A DNA stretch of 64,000 nt from positions 1-64,000 of the forward strand of contig NZ_JAQGJT010000124.1 in NCBI RefSeq assembly GCF_028290495.1. The letters are read 5' to 3'. The notes beneath the pieces are model-generated. The model did not search any database. It saw only the letters and a program-made list of their open reading frames with translations, and was not told the DNA's origin. A program made the translations under genes and the position numbers. Positions 52,511 through 61,575 of the stretch are shown piece by piece (position 1 is the first letter of the stretch; each line of letters starts with the position of its first letter). The stretch is from Tardiphaga sp. (GTDB lineage Bacteria > Pseudomonadota > Alphaproteobacteria > Rhizobiales > Xanthobacteraceae).

Positions 52511-53848
52511 ATGAACCAGTATCAGAAATGGATGGCCGTGGCCGTCTTGTTATCTTTATCGATGTCGCACGTTCATGCTGCGGACGCCATTGTACCGGTT
52601 TCACCTTTGCGAGATCGCATCGGTGGCGGAAACCTTGTGACACATATGACTGGGGCGCCGTCCGTGCAGCTATATACCGCCCTGCACGGCGTCGGCGCCA
52701 AAATGGGACGGATGGACTCCTACGGCTGGCGTCACCTCGATCGCAAGCCCATTCCGAAAAATTTCGATGCCGCGATGCTGGAAGCACATCGCAATGGTAT
52801 TATGCCGATCATCCTGTTGGAATACGAAGGCAGCTATCAAACGCTGCAACCTCCGCAACCGACAGGATCATACGACGATTGGTTCGCGGCAGGGCAGGCT
52901 TTCGCCAGGCGTTTTCGTCCAAATGGTGAATGGGGTGTTGAAAACGGTATCAAAAACTGGGGTGTGGAAATATATACCGCGATCAACGAGCCCGACGTGC
53001 AGGCGACGATCCCGCGCGATGTCTACCGCGATGCGATGGCCGGGCTCGCTGACGGCGTGCACAGCATCGACGCGAAACTGCGCGTCGTGCCCGGTGGTTT
53101 TGCGACCTGCAATTCGCACCATGACGCAACCTTGCGCGGCTACGGCCCCGCCATCGCCGGCCTGTTGCAGGACGGCCGGCTCGACGGTATCGATCTGCAC
53201 ACCTACTACCATGCGCAGTGGTACCCGCTGACCCGCGGCCGCGAATTTTCGGCGCAGACCTGCTTTGAGCGTATCAAAACGACGATGGGCCTGACACGCG
53301 ACATCAATTTCTATTCCACCGAATTCAACATCACCCGCGACGGCGCCTGGTTCGATCCACACCTTGCCGCCAAACTGTTTCTCACGGCGTTGTGGGACAA
53401 TGCCGGCGTCGTCCGTGCCGACGGCAAGACCTCGGCGACCGTGCTGGCGTTTCCTTGGAATCTCGCCGACACCGGCCGCATCGAAGGCCCGGCCTATGCG
53501 ATGGCCGCGTCCGAAACGCCGTGGACGCCGGACCCGCGCGCGAAAGTTTTGCGCATGGTGCTCGAGCTGGCCGGCGACATGACCTTCACGGCGCTGGATC
53601 GGCAGTCCGGCAAGTACACGCTGGAAGGCGCGGCCGGCCAGTTGCAGGTCTGGCAGGACGTGAAGGGCTGGACCGAAACCTGGGGACCAGTCTGGGAAGT
53701 ACAATTGCCGCCATGGGCAACAACAGCCGAATTATGGGCCTGGGACGGCAAGCGCCGCGACCTCGCGGTCAGCAATGGCCGCGTGGTGCTCACCGGCCTG
53801 CCGGCCGATGAAACCTACATGCTGTACCTTCCGCGTCTGAGGAAATAA
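52511..53848 (+). CDS. Exported clan-A glycoside hydrolase (GH39/PslG-like)
   Basis: A 445-residue exported glycosidase. A signal peptide (MNQYQKWMAVAVLLSLSMSHVHA) is followed by a TIM barrel with two catalytic Glu in clan-A positions: acid/base in IYTAINEPDVQ near 160 and nucleophile in FYSTEFNITRD near 275. A C-terminal beta domain (about 360-445) follows. PslG of Pseudomonas, a GH39 enzyme in an exopolysaccharide locus, is the closest functional analogue I can name. Here it would trim or edit the polymer in the periplasm. The exact GH family is not certain. Confidence 0.78.
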   Translation: MNQYQKWMAVAVLLSLSMSHVHAADAIVPVSPLRDRIGGGNLVTHMTGAPSVQLYTALHGVGAKMGRMDSYGWRHLDRKPIPKNFDAAMLEAHRNGIMPIILLEYEGSYQTLQPPQPTGSYDDWFAAGQAFARRFRPNGEWGVENGIKNWGVEIYTAINEPDVQATIPRDVYRDAMAGLADGVHSIDAKLRVVPGGFATCNSHHDATLRGYGPAIAGLLQDGRLDGIDLHTYYHAQWYPLTRGREFSAQTCFERIKTTMGLTRDINFYSTEFNITRDGAWFDPHLAAKLFLTALWDNAGVVRADGKTSATVLAFPWNLADTGRIEGPAYAMAASETPWTPDPRAKVLRMVLELAGDMTFTALDRQSGKYTLEGAAGQLQVWQDVKGWTETWGPVWEVQLPPWATTAELWAWDGKRRDLAVSNGRVVLTGLPADETYMLYLPRLRK

Positions 53849-53878
53849 TCGGCATCTGAAAGGGGTACGCAGCAGTCC

Positions 53879-53905
53879 TGGATCAAAACGTCTTGGATCA
53901 AAACG
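53879..53905. repeat. 15-nt tandem duplication across the IclR stop codon
   Basis: TGGATCAAAACG occurs at 53879-53890 and 53894-53905, a 15-nt (in-frame) duplication that repeats the last codons and stop of the minus-strand IclR gene. The regulator therefore has a second in-frame stop five codons later. Confidence 0.7.
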
Positions 53906-54713
53906 CCATTTCGTCGAAAGCCCGCGCAATATCCGTGGCGGCGTCTTGCAGATGCTGCATCAGCCTGTTCTGCGCCACCTTCGGCGTACGGTAGACCGGC
54001 GCGACGAAGGAGATTGCGGTGACGATGCCGCTGTCGTCAACGATACCGACCGCGCCTGACACGACATGCGGCGTAATCTCGGCGTAGGATTCCGCCCAGC
54101 CCTGGCGGCGGATGGCGGTGAGTTCGTCGCGCAGCGCCGTGCGTTGCGGAGCAAACGCTGGATTGCGCGCCACGACGTCGTCGAGCGTCGCCTCGATCTG
54201 CGCCGGCGGAAGCTGCGCCAGCAATATCTTCGGCGCGGCGCCGCGATGCAGCGGCAGCGCCATGCCGACCTCAAACGTCATCTGGAAACGCGAGGTCGCC
54301 TCGACACGTTCAAGACAGACGGCGCGGTCGCCGGAGCGGCGTACCAGCATCACGGTCTCGCCGGTCTGCTGCGACAGGCTGCGCAGCCGCGGTCGCGCGA
54401 TCGAGGCGAGGCCGGTACCGGCGCGGGCGGCCTGCGCCAGCCCGATCACGCGCGGTGCCAGCACAAAGTTCCCGCGGCCGTCTTCGTCGATCAGCGCGGC
54501 TTCCTTGAGGATGTTGAGATAGCGATAGGTCGAGGATAGCGGCAACCCGATACAGGCGGCGAGGCTTTCGGCCGTATGCCGCGGTCGGTCGATCGAGAAC
54601 GCCAATAGCGCGCGCAATACCTTCCGCGAGCTGCCTTCGGCGGAAGGCAACGCGTTGCGGATATTGCTTTCGGCTTGCAGAACCGTGTCGTGATCGAGCA
54701 CCGACATCACCAT
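53898..54713 (-). CDS. IclR-family regulator of the FAD/deaminase operon
   Basis: A regulator of about 271 residues. The winged helix (about 28-90, SRKVLRALLAFSIDRPRHTAESLAACIGLPLSSTYRYLNIL) is followed by an effector domain with MALPLHRGAAPKILLA, the IclR pocket block. ATG 54713 or 54707 is the likely start; a TTG at 54752 is in frame. It is the last gene of a same-strand set with the FAD/NAD(P) protein and the cytosine-deaminase-like enzyme, and probably controls them. Confidence 0.88.
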   Translation of the reverse strand: MVMSVLDHDTVLQAESNIRNALPSAEGSSRKVLRALLAFSIDRPRHTAESLAACIGLPLSSTYRYLNILKEAALIDEDGRGNFVLAPRVIGLAQAARAGTGLASIARPRLRSLSQQTGETVMLVRRSGDRAVCLERVEATSRFQMTFEVGMALPLHRGAAPKILLAQLPPAQIEATLDDVVARNPAFAPQRTALRDELTAIRRQGWAESYAEITPHVVSGAVGIVDDSGIVTAISFVAPVYRTPKVAQNRLMQHLQDAATDIARAFDEMAF

Positions 54714-54819
54714 CCGATCCGCGTCATCGCGGATAAAGAATACAGCCTGCAAATACCATAAAATAAGATGCGGTTACCGGCAAACGGGAAACACGGTAGG
54801 GAATTTTCTATTGAGTTTC

Positions 54820-56190
54820 TTAGCTAATTTGGTTGGTGGACCGCAGGTAATCGGCGACCCCTAGCAACTGCTTCCGGATATTGCTTGCCGCAGTGACTTC
54901 CCAGAACGCGCCACGCGTTGCGGGTCCCACCGCATAGAGGCCTTGATGGGCATAGCCTGCGGCGTCGCGCAGCCGGCAGTTTGGATCGACGTCGAGGCCG
55001 AGGCCGAGCGCACCGCGCCGTGCCTGGCCCCCTGCCAGCAACGAGCCGATTAGCGGATCGCCGATCCGGTCGTAGCGTTCTTCCGGGCCGGTGCAGTTCA
55101 GGATCCAGTTGGTCGCAAGATGCTGTTCGCTGCCGCCGCGCCGGCGCAGCCTGGCATCGTGTCCCGTCGGCGTGGCGACGGCCGAGACGATATTGCCGGC
55201 GACCACGGATAGCCGGCCATCGCTCTGCCACTGTTCCAGCGAAGTCGCGACATCCGGCGCCAGCCGGTGGCGGTGCGACAGCCAGTAGGCGCGCAGATGT
55301 CGCGAGAACCGCGCTTGTTCGCCTGTCGAAAGCCCCTGCCAGAATCCGGCGGTCTGCAGCCGGAATGTATCGATCGAAGTCTGCCACGGCAGACCGGCCG
55401 CCTGTTTGCGGCGGATGTCCTCCCGCAGTGAATGCAGCAGCCCGCGCACCGTGCGTATCGGCCAGATCTCGACCGGATCGGGATCGGCGACCGTCGCCAC
55501 GTCAACGCGCGGCAGCAGGCCGCGGCGGGAGAGCATCGTGACCTCTTTTCGGATGCCACGATGCATGAGGTCGATGACGATATCGACCGCGGTGGCGCCG
55601 GTGCCGATCACCAGCACGCGGTCGTCCGGTGCAATCGCATCGAGCGCACCACTAGTCCAGACATTGTCGATTGAGCGCGCCGACGGCTCGATGCCGGGAA
55701 ACGGTGATGGCGGCTGGTTGCCGATGCAGAGCACCGCCATGTCGGACTCGATCGCATCGCCCGAAGCAAGCTCGATCCGGTAGCGGTCGCCGCTGCGCGC
55801 AACGGCGACCGCTGTGGCCGTGCGCTGCTCGAGCCGGCCGGTGGCGTCGATCTTTGCGAGCTGGTCGCAAAGGAAATCGCCGTAGGTCCATCGCGGCACG
55901 AAGGAATCGGAGTATTCCGGCCCGGTCACGTCGCCGCGTGCGGCGAGCCAGTCGACGAAGGCCTCGGAATCTTCGGCATCGACGCCGCCCATCTTGATGG
56001 CGGGGACATTGATGCGATGCCATTTTTCCGGTGCGGAATAGGCGAGGCCGCGGCCGAACCGGCCGTCGCGATCGAGCAGCGTGAGGCGACCGATACCAGG
56101 CAATTTCGAGAGAATGATCGCAGCCAGCGTGCCGGCAGCGCCGCCGCCGACGATGGCGACGTGGCGAAGTGTGGAAGGAAGAGAAGTCAT
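54820..56190 (-). CDS. FAD/NAD(P)-binding oxidoreductase (FAD-NAD(P)-binding domain type)
   Basis: A 456-residue flavoprotein. The N-terminal dinucleotide fold VAIVGGGAAGTLAAIILSKLPG and the following RLTLLDRDGRFGRGLAYS are typical of the HI0933-unrelated FAD-NAD(P)-binding (PF13454-like) group. A second nucleotide site VLVIGTGATAVDIVIDLMHRG lies near 195, and the late FAD contact QGLYAVGPATRGAFWE near 420. No specific substrate is known for most of the group. It lies 51 nt downstream of the amidohydrolase on the same strand. Confidence 0.85.
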   Translation of the reverse strand: MTSLPSTLRHVAIVGGGAAGTLAAIILSKLPGIGRLTLLDRDGRFGRGLAYSAPEKWHRINVPAIKMGGVDAEDSEAFVDWLAARGDVTGPEYSDSFVPRWTYGDFLCDQLAKIDATGRLEQRTATAVAVARSGDRYRIELASGDAIESDMAVLCIGNQPPSPFPGIEPSARSIDNVWTSGALDAIAPDDRVLVIGTGATAVDIVIDLMHRGIRKEVTMLSRRGLLPRVDVATVADPDPVEIWPIRTVRGLLHSLREDIRRKQAAGLPWQTSIDTFRLQTAGFWQGLSTGEQARFSRHLRAYWLSHRHRLAPDVATSLEQWQSDGRLSVVAGNIVSAVATPTGHDARLRRRGGSEQHLATNWILNCTGPEERYDRIGDPLIGSLLAGGQARRGALGLGLDVDPNCRLRDAAGYAHQGLYAVGPATRGAFWEVTAASNIRKQLLGVADYLRSTNQIS

Positions 56191-56241
56191 GCGGTGTTCT
56201 ATTCGCTCAAAGGCTATGCGTCGCCATGAATCGTTCTGGCG

Positions 56242-57531
56242 TCATTCTGGCGGCGAGTAGCCGGCAGGATCGATGGCGCCGGGCCGTCCCGCCAGCGACA
56301 GCTGCGCGATGCGGGCCGGCGTTTCCGCAATCACGCGGCCGCGGCGGATGACCGCGAGCCGCGTTGCCTTCAACCGGATCGCCTCGATCGGATCGCGCGC
56401 CTGCAGCAGTACCAGGTCGCCGTTGCAGCCGACATCAAGGCCGTAGCCTTCGAGCCCCATTATTGTCGCCGGGTTCGTCGTCACCGTGTCGAAGCAATAG
56501 CGCATTGCCTCGCGGCTGGTCATTTGCGCAACATGCAGGCCCATATGCGCGACCTCCAGCATGTCGGCGGAACCCAGCGAATACCACGGGTCCATGCAGC
56601 AGTCCTGACCGAACGCGACATTGATGCCGTGCGGTCGCATCTCCGGCACCCGCGTCATGCCGCGGCGCTTCGGGTAGCTGTCATGGCGGCCCTGCAGCAC
56701 GATGTTGATCAGCGGATTGGCGATTGCTGCTACACCGGCTTCGGCCATCAGCGGCAGCAGTTTGGAGACGTAGTAGTTGTCCATCGAATGCATCGAGGTG
56801 AGATGCGAGCCAGCGACGCGGTCGTGCAGGCCGAGCCGCTGCGTCTCGTAAGCCAGCGTTTCAATATGACGCGACAGCGGATCGTCGCTCTCGTCGCAAT
56901 GCATATCGACGCGCAATCCGCGCTTTGCCGCGATCTCGCACAGCGCCTTCACCGATGCCGCGCCATCCTGCATCGTGCGTTCGAAATGCGGGATGCCGCC
57001 AACGACGCTGACGCCCTTGTCGAGCGCCCGTGCCAGATTGGCGGCGGCCGTGGGCGAACGAAAATAGCCGTCCTGTGGAAATGCCACCAGTTCGAGATCG
57101 AGATAGGGCGCGACCTGCTTCTTGACGTCGAGCAGCGCATCGACGGCCAGTAAGCGGTCGTCGCAAATATCGATATGGCTGCGCACCGCCAGCAGGCCCT
57201 GTGCCACCGCGAGGTCGCAATAGCGCAGCGCGCGCTCGACCAGCGCCTCGTAGGTCAAAAGCGGCTTCAGCTCGCCCCACAGCGCGATGCCTTCCAGCAG
57301 CGTGCCGGAGACGTTGAGGCGGGGCAGGCCGAGCGACAAGGTCGCATCCATGTGGAAATGGATGTCGACGAATGGCGGCGACACCAGATGTCCGGCGGCA
57401 TCGATGACGCGGCCGGCGTCACCCTCAAGCTTCGGCTGCACCGCAACGATGCGACCGCCCGCGATGGCGATAGCCTGGCCGCGGCGGCCATCCGGCAGGT
57501 TCGCGTTGCGAATGAGAAGATCGAACGTCAT
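56242..57531 (-). CDS. Cytosine-deaminase-like amidohydrolase
   Basis: A 429-residue metal-dependent deaminase of the CodA group. Metal ligands are the HFH pair in PFVDIHFHMDATLS near 60 and a His in DMHCDESDDP near 215, whose HCDE block also holds the catalytic Glu. A further His lies in GSHLTSMHSM and an Asp in AFGQDCCMDPW near 310. These match the CodA scheme. Substrate could be cytosine, creatinine or another cyclic ureide. It heads a set with the FAD protein and IclR regulator. Confidence 0.87.
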   Translation of the reverse strand: MTFDLLIRNANLPDGRRGQAIAIAGGRIVAVQPKLEGDAGRVIDAAGHLVSPPFVDIHFHMDATLSLGLPRLNVSGTLLEGIALWGELKPLLTYEALVERALRYCDLAVAQGLLAVRSHIDICDDRLLAVDALLDVKKQVAPYLDLELVAFPQDGYFRSPTAAANLARALDKGVSVVGGIPHFERTMQDGAASVKALCEIAAKRGLRVDMHCDESDDPLSRHIETLAYETQRLGLHDRVAGSHLTSMHSMDNYYVSKLLPLMAEAGVAAIANPLINIVLQGRHDSYPKRRGMTRVPEMRPHGINVAFGQDCCMDPWYSLGSADMLEVAHMGLHVAQMTSREAMRYCFDTVTTNPATIMGLEGYGLDVGCNGDLVLLQARDPIEAIRLKATRLAVIRRGRVIAETPARIAQLSLAGRPGAIDPAGYSPPE

Positions 57532-57596
57532 GCGGCCCTTTGCGTCGTTGCAGGGGAATTATCGACGCTGCGCCGCAGCAATGCAAGATGTGCGGC

Positions 57597-57776
57597 TCAA
57601 GCGGGCTCCCGCCCGGCATCCGTCGAGATCGCTTCCACCGTGCGCGCTACGAGATCCACCACGCCGTCCGAACGTGCGATTCGGACCTCCCTGCCGGTGG
57701 CGGTGAAGTTGCCTAACGGAGTGGAGAACGCGACGCTTGGCAGTGTCGCATAGCTTCTCGGAACGACGATCTGCAT
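57597..57776 (-). CDS. Small protein coupled to the response regulator, function unknown
   Basis: A 59-residue ORF. Its ATG (57776) overlaps the response-regulator stop as TGATG, the usual sign of translational coupling, which is the main support. The sequence (MQIVVPRSYATLPSV..) has no signal peptide, membrane helix or recognised domain. It could be a signalling adaptor or simply a conserved small protein. Confidence 0.45.
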   Translation of the reverse strand: MQIVVPRSYATLPSVAFSTPLGNFTATGREVRIARSDGVVDLVARTVEAISTDAGREPA

Positions 57777-58228
57777 CAATGGATCGTTTGCTGCGCGACC
57801 CTCAGCACATCGATCCGGTTCCAGGGCTTCGGCATGAACAGCGCGCCGTGGGGCAGGCCCGGCACGCGCGCGGCGCCGGAGGTGACGATGACATGCATGT
57901 CGGGATAACTCTCCTTGGCGATATGGGCCAGTTCGACGCCGTCCATCAGGCCCGCCAGTTCCTCATCGGTGTACACCATCGACACGGTATCACCGGACTC
58001 TTCCAGCACCAGGGCTGCGGCCTCCGCGCTTTCACACTCGATGACGTTCATTTCGCTTTCTTCAAGTAGTATACTCACCAGCTCGCGCTGCAATCCGTCG
58101 TCCTCGACCACATCAGTGCGGTTGTTCGGTGTGCATAAGCCATGTGGAACTCCCTGGTTGTTGATATCAGGGGCAATGCACCAGTCCACTGGCGGTTCAT
58201 ATAAAAGTGAGGTTCCGCTGCTCAACAA
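57776..58228 (-). CDS. Single-domain response regulator (CheY-like receiver), unusual N-terminus
   Basis: A receiver domain with the acidic cluster VVEDDG, the phospho-acceptor Asp in MVYTDEELAGLMDG, the Thr/Ser site in VIVTSGA and the conserved Lys in LFMPKPW. No output domain is present. The N-terminus is uncertain: the open frame reaches a TTG at 58228 and would add about 40 residues unlike any receiver. A GTG just before the VEDD motif would give a slightly short first strand. A small frame error or degraded 5' end is possible. Confidence 0.75.
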   Translation of the reverse strand: MLSSGTSLLYEPPVDWCIAPDINNQGVPHGLCTPNNRTDVVEDDGLQRELVSILLEESEMNVIECESAEAAALVLEESGDTVSMVYTDEELAGLMDGVELAHIAKESYPDMHVIVTSGAARVPGLPHGALFMPKPWNRIDVLRVAQQTIH

Positions 58229-58267
58229 AGTTGCAAACTGAATGCGTTGCTTCTTGGCCGTCAGGAA

Positions 58268-59067
<800 letters not shown>

Positions 59068-59071
<4 letters not shown>

Positions 59072-60153
59072 AGCCCCACCAGCCCGCGTTGCCGCAGCAG
59101 GATCAGCAAGAACATCGGCGCGCCGACCGCAGCGGTCAGAATGCCGATCGGCATTTCGGCGGGCGCGACGATGCTGCGCGCCAGCGTATCGGCGCCGACC
59201 AGCAGCACCGCGCCGAGCCCGATCGAGGCCGGCAGCAGCAACCGGTGGCCGGGTCCGATCAGCAATCGCAACAGATGCGGCACCACGATGCCGACGAAGC
59301 CGACCACGCCACAGACCGAGACCGCAGCGCCGGTCATCGCCGACACCAGCACGATGCAGATCCGCTTCAGCCGCTCGACATCGACGCCGGCATGAAACGC
59401 CTCCGATTCACCGAGGATCAGCACGTCGAGCCCGCGGTGGATGAAGGCCATCGCCACGGCGGCCAGCAGCAGAACTGGCGCGAGGATCAGCGCCTTGCTC
59501 CAGGTCGCGCCGCTCAGCGAGCCGAGCATCCAGAAAGTGATGTCGCGCAACTGTCGGTCGTCGGCGACGAACACCAGCATGCCGATCCCGGCATTGGCGA
59601 TTGCGGCGATCGCGATGCCAGCCAGCAGGAAGATCGCGATCGAGGTGCGGCCGCCGCGGCTGGCGATCTTGTATAGCAGCATGGTGGTGCCGAGCGATCC
59701 AAGGAAGGCAGCGAGCGGCAGCAGATAGGGCTGCAGAAATAGGATATGGCTGGCGAAGCGGCTGTCGCTGATCACGATTGCGCTGGCCGCGGCGAGTGCG
59801 CCGCCGCTGGCGACGCCGACTAAAGCGGGATCGGCGAGCGGGTTGCGGAACAACCCCTGCATGATCGCGCCGGCCGCGCCCAGCATGCCGCCGATCATCG
59901 CGGCTACCGCGATGCGCGGAATCCGGATCGACCACAGGATCAACTGATCGCGCCCGGCAAGCGCGCTGCCGGCCTCGGGGGCTATCAGCCCCAGCGCCGC
60001 CGGCAATCGCGCCAGGGGAATCCCGGCCGCGCCGACGGTGGCGGCGAGCAGCATGGTCAGCAGCAACGCGGCGAACAAGCCGCTCAGCACCAGCCATGTC
60101 GGCGGGCGCCGCAGCCTCACCGCGGTATCCGTGGGAACGTCGACAACGCTCAT
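59068..60153 (-). CDS. hmuU: Haem ABC importer permease HmuU
   Basis: A 361-residue FecCD-family permease with about ten membrane helices. Family blocks are IRIPRIAVAAMIGGMLGAAGAIMQGLFRNPLADPALVGV and, near the end, VVGFVGIVVPHLLRLLIGPGHR. It moves haem from HmuT across the inner membrane. It begins 1 nt after the HmuT stop and overlaps hmuV. Confidence 0.95.
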
Positions 60154-60154
60154 C

Positions 60155-61135
60155 TTACTGGCGGCAGTTGACGGTTAGCGACGCCGGCTGGAAGCTTGCG
60201 GCCTCCGCGGCGACGGCAGGATTGAGCTTCATCGCCAGATCGCGGGCGGCGGCGGCGGTGCGCGGGCCGAAGCCGAGCAGATAGAGACCGTCCATCGCGA
60301 CGAAGCTCTTGCTCTTGGCGGCCGGTGTCAGCGCAAAGGCGGGGCTGGCGAACACCGCATCGGACTGTACGCTGTCCTTGCCGCGCTCCATTGACAGCAC
60401 ATGGTCGGGTCGGGCTGCAACGATCGCCTCGTCGTTCATCATCTTGTAGCCATCGAAACTGTCGCCGACATTCACGGCGCCGGCCAGCCTGATGATCTCG
60501 TCGGCTGCGGTCTTGCGGCCCGCGACCATCGCGCGGCCGTCGAGGAACGACATCACGAACATCACACGGGGAGGGGACTTTACCTTGGCGCGGATCGTGC
60601 GCAGCCAGTCGAGATCGCCAGACACTGCCGAGGCGAGGCATTCGCCGCGCTGCTCGACACCGGCGACGCGCGCGACCAGCCGGATCTTCTCCAGCATGCC
60701 GGATTCGGTAAAATTCTCCGGCACCATGATTAACGGCACCTTGGCGGCGTCGATCACCTCGATGGTTTCCTTCGGCCCGGCGCCGGCGATCGCCAGCACC
60801 AGTTGCGGGTTGAGGCCGAGTACGCCTTCGGCGGAGAGCTGACGCATATAGCCGACGTTCGGCTTGTCGGCCATCGCCTTCGGTGGATACAGGCTGGTGG
60901 TATCGACCGCCACAATGCGGTGCTCGACGCCGAGTGCATAGAGGATTTCCGTCACCGCGCCGCCGATCGAGACGATCCGGGTCGGGTGCCCGATTGCGAC
61001 GTCGCGGCCGCGCGCATCATGGATAATGACGTCTTCCGCCACAGCCCTTGCTGGCAGCGCCAGCGTGCAGGAGATCGCAACGCAATGAATCGCCAGAAAT
61101 AGTTTGCTGCGGGACGATGCCAGGCCGCAGCTCAT
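60155..61135 (-). CDS. hmuT: Haem-binding periplasmic protein HmuT
   Basis: A 326-residue periplasmic binding protein. A signal peptide of about 33 residues ends AVA. The type III binding-protein fold is clear (RIVSIGGAVTEILYALGVEHRIVAVD). The haem-ligand Tyr is probably in the VGYMRQLSAEGVL block near 95, the usual HmuT region. Its ATG overlaps the hmuP stop (ATGA), giving a coupled hmuP-hmuT pair. Confidence 0.94.
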   Translation of the reverse strand: MSCGLASSRSKLFLAIHCVAISCTLALPARAVAEDVIIHDARGRDVAIGHPTRIVSIGGAVTEILYALGVEHRIVAVDTTSLYPPKAMADKPNVGYMRQLSAEGVLGLNPQLVLAIAGAGPKETIEVIDAAKVPLIMVPENFTESGMLEKIRLVARVAGVEQRGECLASAVSGDLDWLRTIRAKVKSPPRVMFVMSFLDGRAMVAGRKTAADEIIRLAGAVNVGDSFDGYKMMNDEAIVAARPDHVLSMERGKDSVQSDAVFASPAFALTPAAKSKSFVAMDGLYLLGFGPRTAAAARDLAMKLNPAVAAEAASFQPASLTVNCRQ

Positions 61136-61329
61136 TTGGTGAGTATCAGCTTGTTCTGGAACGTCAGCCGCAGCCGGTAGATATCGTCGCCATGGCTGAT
61201 CAGCAGTTCGCGCTGGTCGGCAAACAATTCGCGGCTGTCGATTCGATTTCCTGTGACCACGACGTTGCGCTCAACTGCTTCTGTCATCTGTAGCGCTGGT
61301 GCGACACCGGCTGGCGTGTTCGTTTCCAT
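61132..61329 (-). CDS. hmuP: Haemin uptake protein HmuP
   Basis: A 65-residue protein with the HmuP/HemP signature: RIDSRELFADQRELLISHGDDIYRLRLT...KLILTK (seen in pieces). In Bradyrhizobium japonicum, HmuP is a co-activator with Irr for the haem receptor gene. ATG 61329 is preferred over the upstream TTG 61338. It leads the minus-strand hmu operon and faces hmuR. Confidence 0.93.
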   Translation of the reverse strand: METNTPAGVAPALQMTEAVERNVVVTGNRIDSRELFADQRELLISHGDDIYRLRLTFQNKLILTK

Positions 61330-61344
61330 TACGTCCAAATACCC

Positions 61345-61374
61345 TTGACCCGAAAGTTCTTGCCGACGTTATAG
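61345..61374 (+). promoter_or_regulatory. Candidate hmuR promoter
   Basis: TTGACC (61345-61350) and TTATAG (61369-61374) with an 18-nt spacer resemble a vegetative promoter reading toward hmuR. It would leave a leader of about 195 nt. No convincing Irr/ICE-type palindrome (TTTAGAA..TTCTAAA) was seen nearby, which is noteworthy for this locus. Confidence 0.4.
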
Positions 61375-61575
61375 TTTGTCGTACCGCAGCGCCAAGCGTG
61401 ACAGTCTACAATTGATATAAACAACGGCCGCGCTTGCTTGACCCCTCGCGATCCGGTCCGTATTCCAATAGTGGCGATATTGGGGAAATCTGAAGTATCG
61501 CCATCAAAGCCAGCAAGCCACTGCCTCGCGCAGCGCCAGCCAGCCAGCCGACATCATCTTCAGTTGGGGTATAAA

